NCBI GenBank assembly: GCA_039976075.1
Contig: JBDWFY010000022.1
Location: forward strand, 496,001-560,000
Length of the DNA: 64,000 nucleotides
Reading direction: 5' to 3'
Source of the DNA: JBDWFY01 sp039976075
Lineage (GTDB): Bacteria > Pseudomonadota > Alphaproteobacteria > Rhizobiales > Stappiaceae
A program made the translations under genes and the position numbers. Shown here piece by piece: positions 24,864 through 33,475 of the stretch (within the stretch, counting starts at the first letter, position 1; every line of letters begins with the position of its first letter). The notes below the pieces were generated by a model that saw only the letters and a program-made list of their open reading frames with translations, did not search any database and was not told the origin of the DNA.

Positions 24864-25227
24864 CTTCTGATCACCTGGTTCGACCGCATCCTCACACCTT
24901 CAAGGATGAACTGCTCTTTTGGCAGACCGGCCCGACTTCTTTCATGTCAATTATGTTCATACAGAGCAATTTTCACGATCGCCAGATCGCACAAAGTGCT
25001 CCAAACCTTAAATTAATCGCATATCCTGATCGTAAAGGTGATTCAACCTTCACGGAATACGCTGTAGGCCACAAACAGCGCTGGAACAATGGATCTTTAC
25101 ATTCCGCGTTTAATATAGTGCCTCGCGTGCGATAGGCCAAGTCTGCGGAAATTGTTGCCTCTGCTAGGCAAAAAATGCAGGTGTCTTGGGAATGTCCGGG
25201 TGTTGAACTCCGATAACTCGCTGAAAA

Positions 25228-25242
25228 TTAACAATAATATAA
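25228..25242 (+). promoter_or_regulatory. Degenerate CtrA-like site before fliK
   Basis: TTAA (25228-25231), seven bases, then ATAA (25239-25242) matches the CtrA consensus TTAA-N7-TTAA with one mismatch. It directly abuts the sigma-54 promoter of fliK. AT-rich sequence makes chance matches common, so this is weak on its own. Confidence 0.3.
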
Positions 25243-25243
25243 T

Positions 25244-25259
25244 TGGCCTCTTCCTTGCT
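25244..25259 (+). promoter_or_regulatory. Sigma-54 (-24/-12) promoter of fliK
   Basis: TGGCCTC, four bases, TTGCT: GG at 25245-25246 and GC at 25257-25258 are exactly ten bases apart, as RpoN promoters require. It lies about 80 bases before the fliK start. The activator gene flbD is in the same flagellar block, which makes this match more believable than a chance hit. Confidence 0.75.
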
Positions 25260-25338
25260 TAGTTGAAAGCGGGGGCATGTGCGCAGTCGGGCTGCTGAGC
25301 CATGTCAGGGTTTAAACCTGATTGAAGTGGGGTCAATC

Positions 25339-27525
25339 GTGAACGTATTAGCGTTTCTGGCGGGAGTGCTGGAAGGCAGATCGAACGGCGCAGCGGCGGC
25401 CGTATCGTCATCGGACGGCAGCGGTACGCAAGCGACCTTTGCCGACATCCTCAAGGGTTCGTCCGCAAGTGCGGGCGGCTTGGAGGCTAATCAGACAGGA
25501 TCCGCAGGAGTGTTGGATGAAGTCGGGCTCAACACCCCGGTTTCACAATCAGGCGCACCGAATGATGCGCTTCAATCGTTTGAGAGGTCGAATACTATCG
25601 TTCCGTTCGTCCCTGATGGACATGTGGGAACTGGTACGCAAGAACCGGCTGTTTCAAACAATCCACTCTCCCTGCTGCTGTCGTTGCGAGACGGCTTGGA
25701 AGCGGGTGAGGTAACGCTGGATGATCTCGAAGAGGCATTTGAGCAGATAAAGGATGTTGATCAGACTGGTTCATCATCCGGTGCGCCGATCACATCAGCG
25801 CAGGATCAGGCTTTGCAATCTGTACCTGCACCGCCCGTTCCTTTGTCTCCTGCACCGCTACCGCAGACAAACGTCGGTTTGCCGATCAAGCAGGGTGAGG
25901 CGACTGAGCCTTCAGTTGGGGCAATGCGCCAAGATACCGGACTATCTAGCGTGGCATCGCTTTCCGACGGGGACGTACCGAGCAGCGGTAAGGTCCAACC
26001 CTCTGAGGCCAATCCAACTTTTTTCGGCTCCGCAAGCGCTGCCGTTGATCGCGCTGCGATCGACCAAACGTCCGATTCTTCTGCGACACCACCGAGCGCA
26101 GGAGGCACCGGAGCACCGGGTGTTCCCGGCACGAGCGTTTCTGACCAGGATATCGTGTTGCCGGGCCCTCCTGATCAGCACGTGTTGAACGGGACAACTC
26201 AGCCAGCACCCGGTTCTGACCAGACAAACACTCCATCCGTTGATGGGGTTGGTACCGGGCCAGTGGGGAATGTTGATCACGGATCCGGTCCATCAGGGCC
26301 GGTGGTTGCCAATCAGACTGTCGCCCAACTTCCTGACGGGCATGTGAGTGTATCAGGTCCGGGTTCTCAAAATGGACAGCCCGGAACGCAAGCGCCGGAC
26401 CCATCCACCCAGACACCAATACCAAATGCAATCGCGCCCAACCCTGATCAACCACCCGTCAATGCGTTCAAAATTTCAGACGATGTGTCCGGAAGTGTGA
26501 AGGCAGGTACAACGGATGAGAGAGGGCGTCCTCCAATATCTGTTGCTGGTTCGAATCTACCCTCTCCGGATGAATTGGTAAAAACGGTTGCTGCGGAAAC
26601 GTCCCGACGACCTCCGGCCTGGATCGATGCAATCATTGATGCTGCAACTGAAAACGGTGCATCAGGAGATGAGATCGCCATCCGCACGTCGGTCAACAAG
26701 CCTGAAGTTGGGCCGGTTGCCACCAGTTCAGCAGTGACGAATGATCCACTCGGCATTGCTAAAAGTGTTTCGTTTGGCCGTACAACCGGTGAGCAGCCGG
26801 GATTGCAAATTGCCGATGAGGCGTTGCAAGCAACTGAAGATGGCTCAGCTGTGAAGCCGGCAAATACTGCGCCGACTGCACCTCAATTGAGCGGTAAACC
26901 CGACGCGCATGTTCTTGCGGCACAGAACGGTATGATCAGCGCAAATCTGGCTGAAGCCGCGACACCGCTGCAGCAAACGGATTTAGACATTCCGCTTCCA
27001 GAAGCCGAAGAAGCGCTTGTGCTACAAACAGCAGGTCGGACTGACGGTCAGACGGTGTCTGCAAAGCCGGTGGTGCCCGGTCAAAGCAGTAGTCAGCCAA
27101 CAGTGCCGATGGAAGCCGTTGGCGCACACCTTGCCAAGATGGCCCAGCAAAAAGAATCCCGCTTTGAGATAAGATTGCATCCCTCTGAGTTAGGCCGGAT
27201 CGATGTGCGACTTGATATCAACGAGCAGGGTGAAGTCCGGGCCCACTTGATCGTAGAACGACGTGAAACCATGGATATGCTCGCCCGGGACTCACGAGAA
27301 TTGCAACGTGCACTTAATGAAGCCGGGCTGAGCGCCGATCAAAACAGTCTCAACTTCTCGATGAAGAATCAAAATGGAGAAGGAGCAGCGGATGAAAAAG
27401 GTGAAGGGAATCAATTTGGTCAGTCAGGACCGTCTCAGGAAAATCAATCCTCTGAAGTCCCGGAAGCGGCAGCCAGGCGAGCGTATGTCCAGTCCAGTGA
27501 TGGAATGCTGGACATCAGTATTTAG
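25339..27525 (+). CDS. fliK: Flagellar hook-length control protein FliK
   Basis: The GTG at 25339 (MNVLAFLAGVLEG) follows GTGGGG and gives 728 residues; a frame from 25279 is less likely. The C-terminal FliK domain is recognisable at about residues 605-690: FEIRLHPSELGRIDVRLDI, then VERRETMDMLARDSRELQRA. The preceding 550 residues are low-complexity, rich in Pro, Gly, Ser, Gln, Thr and Asp with almost no charged clusters, as expected for the ruler part that measures hook length, and unusually long compared with E. coli FliK (375). It acts at the export gate to switch substrate class. The first gene after a sigma-54 promoter. Confidence 0.9.
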   Translation: MNVLAFLAGVLEGRSNGAAAAVSSSDGSGTQATFADILKGSSASAGGLEANQTGSAGVLDEVGLNTPVSQSGAPNDALQSFERSNTIVPFVPDGHVGTGTQEPAVSNNPLSLLLSLRDGLEAGEVTLDDLEEAFEQIKDVDQTGSSSGAPITSAQDQALQSVPAPPVPLSPAPLPQTNVGLPIKQGEATEPSVGAMRQDTGLSSVASLSDGDVPSSGKVQPSEANPTFFGSASAAVDRAAIDQTSDSSATPPSAGGTGAPGVPGTSVSDQDIVLPGPPDQHVLNGTTQPAPGSDQTNTPSVDGVGTGPVGNVDHGSGPSGPVVANQTVAQLPDGHVSVSGPGSQNGQPGTQAPDPSTQTPIPNAIAPNPDQPPVNAFKISDDVSGSVKAGTTDERGRPPISVAGSNLPSPDELVKTVAAETSRRPPAWIDAIIDAATENGASGDEIAIRTSVNKPEVGPVATSSAVTNDPLGIAKSVSFGRTTGEQPGLQIADEALQATEDGSAVKPANTAPTAPQLSGKPDAHVLAAQNGMISANLAEAATPLQQTDLDIPLPEAEEALVLQTAGRTDGQTVSAKPVVPGQSSSQPTVPMEAVGAHLAKMAQQKESRFEIRLHPSELGRIDVRLDINEQGEVRAHLIVERRETMDMLARDSRELQRALNEAGLSADQNSLNFSMKNQNGEGAADEKGEGNQFGQSGPSQENQSSEVPEAAARRAYVQSSDGMLDISI

Positions 27526-27733
27526 AGCGTACTTTCGAACAGAGTTTTCGATGACTGGTCGATGTCAGGCACTAAAACACCGGGTCGAATTTCTAATCTG
27601 GCCCGAAGTCTATCAAAATGTTTCCGTCCGCGATCGGAATGTTTTGCAGTCGATGAGCTGAGTATTGCTGGAGGTTTCTCCAGCGAAGTGACCGAAATAT
27701 CGGGTCGAACGAACGTGAAGGAACGGTGAGACG

Positions 27734-28399
27734 ATGGAAGCGATAAGTTCTGCTACAGGCGGTGCCACCTCGACAACATCCAATGCCAACTCGGCCCTTG
27801 GAGACAATTACGAGCTGTTTCTGACGTTGCTTACAACGCAACTGAGGAACCAGGATCCGCTTGATCCGGCGGACCCGACGGAATTCACCAATCAACTGGT
27901 GCAATACTCGTCCGTTGAACAGGCAATCCTCTCGAACCGCAACCTTGAAGACCTGATAGCGCAGGTATCCTCGAGCGAAGCTTACAATGTTGTCGGCTAT
28001 ATTGGTTCGCAGGTCACTGCGGCGGGCAATGAAACGCAATTGAAAAGCGGAAATGCAAGCTGGGTCTACAATGCGCCTGCGGATGCCAGTGATGCAAAGA
28101 TAGAAATTTTCAATTCAGCCGGTGCCATCGTGTTCAGTGAAGAGGCTGATTTGAGCAGAGGGGACCACACCTACTCCTGGAACGGTGTGACAAATGGTGG
28201 GACTGATGCCCCTGATGGCTCCTACTCAATCAAAATCACGGCAACAGGCGCGGATGACAAGGCTCTGAAGGTAACGACCGAAATTACGGGTATTGTCAGT
28301 GAAGTCGATCTGAGCAGCAGCACGCCTTATCTGGTCATAGGGGATTCCCGCATTCCGGTGTCAGCAGTCTCAAAGGTCGGTGCAGCACCGACTATATGA
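27734..28399 (+). CDS. flgD: Flagellar hook capping protein FlgD
   Basis: A 221-residue protein. The N-terminal FlgD core is clear: NYELFLTLLTTQLRNQDPLD, followed by EFTNQLVQYSSVEQ. A beta-rich C-terminal part holds a FlgD Ig-like segment (HTYSWNGVTNGGTDAPDGSY). It caps the growing hook and is needed for hook subunit assembly. Start at 27734 is the ATG after GAACGGTGAGACG. It lies 208 bases after fliK on the same strand and ahead of sciP. Confidence 0.95.
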   Translation: MEAISSATGGATSTTSNANSALGDNYELFLTLLTTQLRNQDPLDPADPTEFTNQLVQYSSVEQAILSNRNLEDLIAQVSSSEAYNVVGYIGSQVTAAGNETQLKSGNASWVYNAPADASDAKIEIFNSAGAIVFSEEADLSRGDHTYSWNGVTNGGTDAPDGSYSIKITATGADDKALKVTTEITGIVSEVDLSSSTPYLVIGDSRIPVSAVSKVGAAPTI

Positions 28400-28523
28400 T
28401 TTTCAGAGCACCTGTAAACTTCTTGAATTTATTACCAAATCATTGAGACCGCTTTAGTCAAATCTTAAAGTCGTTGTCGTACAGTCTCCATTCCTAGTGG
28501 GTCATGGTTAGTGTGAGAGTACG

Positions 28524-28799
28524 ATGACCGAACAAGTGCGTTCGAGAGTAAAATATGTAATTGGGCCCGATGGCAGCCCGTTGACAATAGCCGATCTTCC
28601 ACCGACGTCGACAAGACGATGGGTGATCAGAAGAAAAGCTGAGGTCGTCGCTGCAGTCAGAGGTGGTCTTTTGTCTTTAGAGGAGGCTTGTCAGCGTTAT
28701 ACGTTGACGGTTGAAGAATTCCTCTCATGGCAATGTTCAATCGACAAACATGGTCTAGCGGGCCTACGTGCGACGCGTATTCAGCAATATCGCGAATAA
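28524..28799 (+). CDS. sciP: CtrA inhibitor protein SciP (DUF1153)
   Basis: A 91-residue DUF1153 protein with high similarity to Caulobacter SciP as I recall it: an N-terminal VIGPDGSPLTIADLPP segment and a helix-turn-helix-like region (RWVIRRKAEVVAAVRGGLLS, then LEEACQRYTLTVEEFLSWQ). In Caulobacter SciP binds CtrA in G1 cells and blocks transcription of CtrA-activated genes, including flagellar ones. Here it sits inside the flagellar block and just upstream of fliF, whose spacer holds a perfect CtrA box. A hairpin follows the stop codon. Confidence 0.93.
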   Translation: MTEQVRSRVKYVIGPDGSPLTIADLPPTSTRRWVIRRKAEVVAAVRGGLLSLEEACQRYTLTVEEFLSWQCSIDKHGLAGLRATRIQQYRE

Positions 28800-28806
28800 C
28801 GTTTTA

Positions 28807-28824
28807 ATCGGTTTGTCAACCGAT
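28807..28824 (+). terminator. Hairpin just after sciP
   Basis: ATCGGTT, TGTC loop, AACCGAT: a perfect seven-base-pair stem starting eight bases after the sciP stop. A T run (TTTTT) occurs only 13 bases later, so termination is likely but not certain. Confidence 0.45.
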
Positions 28825-29394
28825 AGGCGGGTATCAGTTTTTCGGCGTCCGCGCCGGATCACCCTGCCTGTTAGGATATAGTGGCTGGAGCGATTTCTGA
28901 ATGGAAACGCACCGGACGCGCCGGTAGAAACCGGCGTTGTGGTCAATGACAGAGTCAGGTGCCGAATTTATTTGGCATCGACCACTCTGCCCCATTGATC
29001 AATCAATACCGCGTTTCGGGTCAAATCCGGCAGGAGTTCAAGCTGCAGGTAACGACGCTCGGTGACGTGCTTGATGGTTGCGTGGCAATCAGGGCACAAT
29101 TTTGCCAAAATTTCTCCATTATAAAGTCGCCAGCAGGGTAATTTTCAGACGATTTTTTTGACACATGCGCGTCTTCTGCCCGCTTGATTGATACCCATTT
29201 GGCAGAGATTTCGTCCCGAAATATTGACCTTACTCTTAGTGCCAAATCACAGAAATTGCAGAAAGAATCGATCCGCAGGTGTTTTTCGACTTGCGTGAAA
29301 CGCGGCAATTTTTGCCTAGAGAAAAAAATTCCCACCGCTTTTTGCAACTTGCAATTACCAATAATGGCGGAAATAGGTCCTCACATAGACTTTG

Positions 29395-29410
29395 TTAAGG
29401 CGTCGTTAAC
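29395..29410 (+). promoter_or_regulatory. Perfect CtrA box upstream of fliF
   Basis: TTAA, GGCGTCG, TTAAC matches the full CtrA consensus TTAA-N7-TTAAC without mismatch, 129 bases before the fliF start. In Caulobacter the fliF operon is directly activated by CtrA. The site therefore probably sets cell-cycle timing of this class II flagellar operon here too. Confidence 0.8.
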
Positions 29411-29538
29411 CTCTTGTTTACCATATACGCGGCATTTTTTGCCCATCGGATTGTTTGGGTGTTTCTCTTCACCAGCCCATTCTCACCCTTCATCCAAACA
29501 ATCCGATATTTGGGGATCTCGGAATAACGAGCTTGAGT

Positions 29539-31185
29539 GTGAATAATATTTTTGACTTTCTGAAAAAAATAGGCGCGGCAAGAATGGGTGCGATGGGGGC
29601 AGTTGCCGCCGTCATGATCGGAATCTTCGCGATCATTATCATGCGCGTGTCCGAACCTCAGATGGGTGCACTCTACACCAACCTGACTTTTGAAGATTCA
29701 AACGCCATCATCGAGCAGCTGGAATCGATGAATATTCCTTTCGAACTCAAGAGTGAGGGTTCAGCAATTTTGATCCCGCGGGAAAACATCCTCAGAACCC
29801 GCATGCAGTTGGCAGAGTCCGGATTGCCGACTGGTGGGTCGATCGGGTACGAAATTTTTGACAAATCCGACACGTTGGGTGCAACAAGCTTCGTTCAGAA
29901 CATCAATCATGTCCGAGCCATGGAGGGTGAACTCTCGCGCACAATACGGTCCCTGGCTCGTGTTGTGACTGCCCGTGTTCATCTGGTTCTCCCCGAGCGG
30001 CAGCTGTTTCAGCGTGACCGACAGGACCCTTCTGCATCGATTATGATCAAAGCACGCGGATCGCTGGACGCTGGTCAAATTCGTGCAGTTCAGCATCTGG
30101 TGGCGTCGGCAGTTGAGGGGTTAAGCCCCGAGCGCGTTTCCATCATCGATGAAAGCGGGCGTCTCCTTGCCTCCGGTATATCCGAGCAAGGGGAAGGGGC
30201 TGTATCTGCCGGTCTTCAGGATCGCACCAATCAGATTGAACGGCGACTGCGCCAACAGGTCGAGGAAATTGTCTCAAGTGTCGTAGGCGCTGGCAGAGCT
30301 CGTGTTCGTGTCGCTGCAGACGTTGATTTTAATCGCATCACACGAACGAAAGAGAATTTTGACCCTGATGGACAGGTTGTGCGCTCAACTCAAACGCGTG
30401 AGGAAGCAGCGCAAACGGTCAACAAAGAAGGCGGCGTCACTGTTGGCAATCAAATCCCGAACGCCGGTGGGGCCGAGGGTGGGTCAAACCAGGATCAGAC
30501 CAACGCCACTGAAGAAGTGGTGAATTATGAAATTTCACGTTCCACAGAAACCGAAGTTGTCGAGGCAGGTAGTGTCCGCAAGCTCTCCGTGGCGGTGCTG
30601 GTAGACGGTCTTTATGAACCCAATGCAGATGGCAAGTTGGTCTATACGCCGCGCGCGCAGGAGCAACTAGAACAGATTGCCTTATTGGTGCGCTCTGCCG
30701 TTGGCTACGATGAGAGTCGCGGCGACTCAGTTGAGGTCGTCAATCTGCAGTTCGCCGCGCAGCCTCAATCGGATTTCGTTGAAAACGAACTGGGGATGTT
30801 CGATTTCACCAAGGATGACATGCTCTATTTTGCAGAACTTCTCGTTCTGCTCATTGTATCGATCCTGACATTGCTCTTTGCAGTTCGCCCCCTGCTGAAA
30901 AAGCTGTTTGAGCCAGAACCTGATCTTGCCTTGGCCGGTGCTGCCGGCGGGGAAGGTGGCGCAGCAATCCTGGCTGCCGACGGGACCGTAATCGGGTCGG
31001 CCGATGAAGCGGATCCAGTCAATGCGAGCAAACTACCTGTCGCCAAGGGCCTGGAGTGGATTGAAAATGCGCAGGCTGAAGGCAACCTGCAAGCGGATTC
31101 TATCGCCAAGGTCGCCGATATCATCAATGACTATCCAACCGAAGCCGCATCGATTGTGCGCGGTTGGCTCGATGAGGCGGCGTAG
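29539..31185 (+). CDS. fliF: Flagellar MS-ring protein FliF
   Basis: The GTG at 29539 (VNNIFDFLKKIGAARMG) gives 548 residues; the frame from 29455 reads into the promoter region. A first membrane segment (about residues 20-40) is followed by the ring-building YscJ/FliF region (LYTNLTFEDSNAIIEQLESM and the LPTGGSIGYEIFDKSD block), then a long periplasmic part, a second membrane segment (LLVLLIVSILTLLFAV, about 435) and a C-terminal cytoplasmic tail that binds FliG. First gene of the operon fliF-fliG-fliH-fliN-flbD, downstream of a CtrA box. Confidence 0.97.
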   Translation: MNNIFDFLKKIGAARMGAMGAVAAVMIGIFAIIIMRVSEPQMGALYTNLTFEDSNAIIEQLESMNIPFELKSEGSAILIPRENILRTRMQLAESGLPTGGSIGYEIFDKSDTLGATSFVQNINHVRAMEGELSRTIRSLARVVTARVHLVLPERQLFQRDRQDPSASIMIKARGSLDAGQIRAVQHLVASAVEGLSPERVSIIDESGRLLASGISEQGEGAVSAGLQDRTNQIERRLRQQVEEIVSSVVGAGRARVRVAADVDFNRITRTKENFDPDGQVVRSTQTREEAAQTVNKEGGVTVGNQIPNAGGAEGGSNQDQTNATEEVVNYEISRSTETEVVEAGSVRKLSVAVLVDGLYEPNADGKLVYTPRAQEQLEQIALLVRSAVGYDESRGDSVEVVNLQFAAQPQSDFVENELGMFDFTKDDMLYFAELLVLLIVSILTLLFAVRPLLKKLFEPEPDLALAGAAGGEGGAAILAADGTVIGSADEADPVNASKLPVAKGLEWIENAQAEGNLQADSIAKVADIINDYPTEAASIVRGWLDEAA

Positions 31186-31193
31186 CGAAACTC

Positions 31194-32288
31194 ATGGCTG
31201 AAGCAAATGCACTCACCGTAGATACTGATTCTGGTTCTGAGCCGGAGGATCAAAATACCGGCAATCTGCAGGTGTCGAGTGAAAACGCCGAAAGAAAACT
31301 GGCCGGGCCTGAACGCGCCGCCGTGCTCTTGCTTTCTCTGGGTGAAGATTATGGCCGTCCAATCTGGGAACGGCTCGATGAGCTGGAAATTCGTCAGGTG
31401 TCCACGGCTATGTCGAAGCTGGGGCCGGTTACGCCAACCATGCTGGAAGAACTCTTCATTGACTTCGTGAAGAGAATTTCCACAAAAGGCTCCCTGACGG
31501 GCAATGTAGATGCGACAGAGCGCCTGTTGGCTTCATTTCTGAATGGTGAACGTGTCTCACTGATCATGGAAGAGATTCGAGGCCCAGCCGGACGCACCAT
31601 GTGGGAGAAGTTGTCGAACGTTCAGGAAAACGTTTTGGCCAACTATCTCAAAAACGAATATCCGCAAACGGTCGCTGTTGTTCTTTCGAAAATTCGCTCC
31701 GATCACGCGTCGCGCGTTCTGGCAATCCTGCCTGAAGAATTGTCGCTGGAAGTAGTCAATCGCATGCTCCGTATGGAGGCAATCCAGAAGGACGTTCTGG
31801 AAAAGGTCGAGCAGACTCTACGGGTCGAGTTCATGTCCAATCTTTCCCACACAACGCGCCGGGATGCCCATGAACTCATGGCGGAAATTTTCAATAATTT
31901 TGATCGCCAGACTGAAGCGCGTTTTCTGACGGCTCTCGAAGAAGAAAACCGGGAAACGGCCGAGCGGATCAAGAATCTGATGTTTACGTTTGACGATCTG
32001 GCGAAACTGGATGCCGGAAGCGTTCAAACACTGCTTCGCGGCGTTGAAAAAGACAAGCTGGCTATTGCCCTCAAAGGGGCCAACGAAGCGGTTCGCGAAT
32101 TCTTTTTCTCCAATATGTCGGCCCGTGCCACCAAGCTTCTCCAAGACGACATGGATGCACTGGGACCGGTACGGCTTAGAGACGTTGATGAAGCACAAAC
32201 ATCGATGGTCGCCATATCCAAGGATCTGGCGGCCAAGGGAGAAATCATGATTTCCAAGAGTAAGGGCGACGACGAGTTGATCTACTGA
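31194..32288 (+). CDS. fliG: Flagellar motor switch protein FliG
   Basis: A 364-residue rotor protein. The N-terminal FliF-binding part contains RAAVLLLSLGEDYGRPIWE; the middle domain has EYPQTVAVVLSKIRSDHASR, the family's EHPQ-type motif; the C-terminal domain includes MFTFDDLAKLDAGSVQTLL, matching the torque helix region. It starts nine bases after fliF and overlaps fliH by one base. An extra acidic N-terminal stretch of about 35 residues precedes the core, as in several alphaproteobacteria. Confidence 0.96.
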   Translation: MAEANALTVDTDSGSEPEDQNTGNLQVSSENAERKLAGPERAAVLLLSLGEDYGRPIWERLDELEIRQVSTAMSKLGPVTPTMLEELFIDFVKRISTKGSLTGNVDATERLLASFLNGERVSLIMEEIRGPAGRTMWEKLSNVQENVLANYLKNEYPQTVAVVLSKIRSDHASRVLAILPEELSLEVVNRMLRMEAIQKDVLEKVEQTLRVEFMSNLSHTTRRDAHELMAEIFNNFDRQTEARFLTALEEENRETAERIKNLMFTFDDLAKLDAGSVQTLLRGVEKDKLAIALKGANEAVREFFFSNMSARATKLLQDDMDALGPVRLRDVDEAQTSMVAISKDLAAKGEIMISKSKGDDELIY

Positions 32289-33007
32289 TGATGCAAAAGG
32301 CAGAGCCAATGACCAGCGGTACCGGTCCCGCCCGTTTCTTGTTCGATACGAATTTTGCTGCGCCTGAGCCTGTCGAGCAGGTGGCAGAACCGGTGGAACC
32401 TGTTGAGCCGACGATTACGGTACGCGAGCACGAAGCACTGTTGAAGGAGGCTGAGGCGCGCGCATTTGAACGCGGCAATGCTGAAGGGATTGCGGAAGGT
32501 GAAAAAAGCGCGGCCGCGACACTGGCGCAGGAAACCAACCATCTTGTGGAGGCGCTGCAGCAGATTCTCGCCGGCCTTGATTCCGAACGGGACCGGCTTG
32601 AGAAGGACGCCGTCGGCCTGTCCTTTCTGGTTGCCCGCAGATTTGCAGCGCATCTCATTGCACGCGAGCCGCTGGCAGAGGTGATTGCCTTGATTTCTGA
32701 ATGTCTGGGGCCGCTGAGAAAAGCACCGCATATGGTTATTCGAGTGAATGAAAAACACGCAGCCGATCTGAAAGTGGCTGTCGACAAACTGGCTGATCAT
32801 GCCGGTTTTCAGGGACGCCTTGTCATCCTGGGCGAACCGGATATCGGACGTGGTGATTGCCGGATTGAATGGGCTGATGGCGGTATCGTCCGTGATCGCA
32901 AGGAAACGGAAAAACAAATTGAAAGTTCAATCCGTCGCTACTTTACCGCCGGTGGTCCGGGGGAAGAACGTCAGCGCGCTTTGGCGAGTAAAACTACCCC
33001 GCAGTAG
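32288..33007 (+). CDS. fliH: Flagellar export regulator FliH (FlbE-like)
   Basis: A 239-residue protein whose start overlaps the fliG stop (TGATG). A Pro/Glu/Val-rich head is followed by a long charged helical region (EALLKEAEARAFERGNAEGI, with the AxxxGxxxG-like spacing typical of FliH) and a C-terminal domain (VARRFAAHLIAREPLAEVIA; LVILGEPDIGRGDCRIEWADG). It should bind and restrain the FliI ATPase; fliI itself is not in the window. In Caulobacter the same slot is occupied by flbE, now called fliH. A second start at 32309 is possible. Confidence 0.85.
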   Translation: MMQKAEPMTSGTGPARFLFDTNFAAPEPVEQVAEPVEPVEPTITVREHEALLKEAEARAFERGNAEGIAEGEKSAAATLAQETNHLVEALQQILAGLDSERDRLEKDAVGLSFLVARRFAAHLIAREPLAEVIALISECLGPLRKAPHMVIRVNEKHAADLKVAVDKLADHAGFQGRLVILGEPDIGRGDCRIEWADGGIVRDRKETEKQIESSIRRYFTAGGPGEERQRALASKTTPQ

Positions 33008-33033
33008 ATCGGGATGGTTTGGAGAGACAGAAT

Positions 33034-33420
33034 ATGAATGATCAGGTCACTGACGAAATTTTAGAAGAAATGCCTGACGCCTCTGAAGCAATGGAAGCGG
33101 CTTCCCTGTCGCTTGACGAGCATGAAGCACCGGTGCCGGGGGATACCTTCGACGAGGATCAGCAATCGCAGCATGCGGCGGCTGATCTGGAAGCGGTTTT
33201 CGATGTGCCGGTCCGGATATCCGCGGTGCTGGGGCATTCCCGCGTTCATATCTCTGATCTTTTGAAATTGTCGTCAGGCACCGTTTTGGAGCTTGATCGA
33301 AAAGTCGGTGAAGCCATTGATATCTATGTCAATGATCGTCTGGTCGCCCGCGGAGAGGTCGTGCTTGTCGATGACAAGCTCGGCGTCACCATGACGGAAA
33401 TCATCAAGTCGGACCGGTGA
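33034..33420 (+). CDS. fliN: Flagellar motor switch protein FliN
   Basis: A 128-residue protein; the ATG at 33034 is preceded by GGAGAGACAGAAT. An acidic N-terminal tail of about 50 residues leads into the SpoA domain (VPVRISAVLGHSRVHISDLL, then ELDRKVGEAIDIYVNDRLVA), which forms the C-ring bottom with FliM. The last residues, VTMTEIIKSDR, are family-typical. It lies between fliH and flbD, reproducing the Caulobacter order. Confidence 0.94.
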   Translation: MNDQVTDEILEEMPDASEAMEAASLSLDEHEAPVPGDTFDEDQQSQHAAADLEAVFDVPVRISAVLGHSRVHISDLLKLSSGTVLELDRKVGEAIDIYVNDRLVARGEVVLVDDKLGVTMTEIIKSDR

Positions 33421-33475
33421 TGACGATGAACATCCAAGCAGCAAGAATTGAACCAACTTCCCGGGAGCAAAATTT

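Larger units (their letters stand above)
24864..25338. other. Divergent spacer between mnmA and the flagellar block
   Basis: No gene is supported in these 475 bases. The right part holds a -24/-12 promoter (25244-25259) and a degenerate CtrA-like site just ahead of it, both described separately. The left part should carry the mnmA promoter, which I could not place. Confidence 0.5.
28800..29538. other. Long sciP-fliF spacer
   Basis: About 740 bases with no convincing gene. It holds the sciP hairpin, a second perfect hairpin at 28919-28936 (CGCCGGT, AGAA loop, ACCGGCG) and a perfect CtrA box at 29395-29410. The length leaves room for an untranslated leader or a small RNA, but I see no promoter-terminator pair that proves one. 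Confidence 0.5.

Noticed and set aside
24054..25016. 320-residue open frame opposite mnmA
   Set aside because: MnmA on the other strand has all its catalytic motifs; the plus frame is Cys-rich and shows no family pattern.
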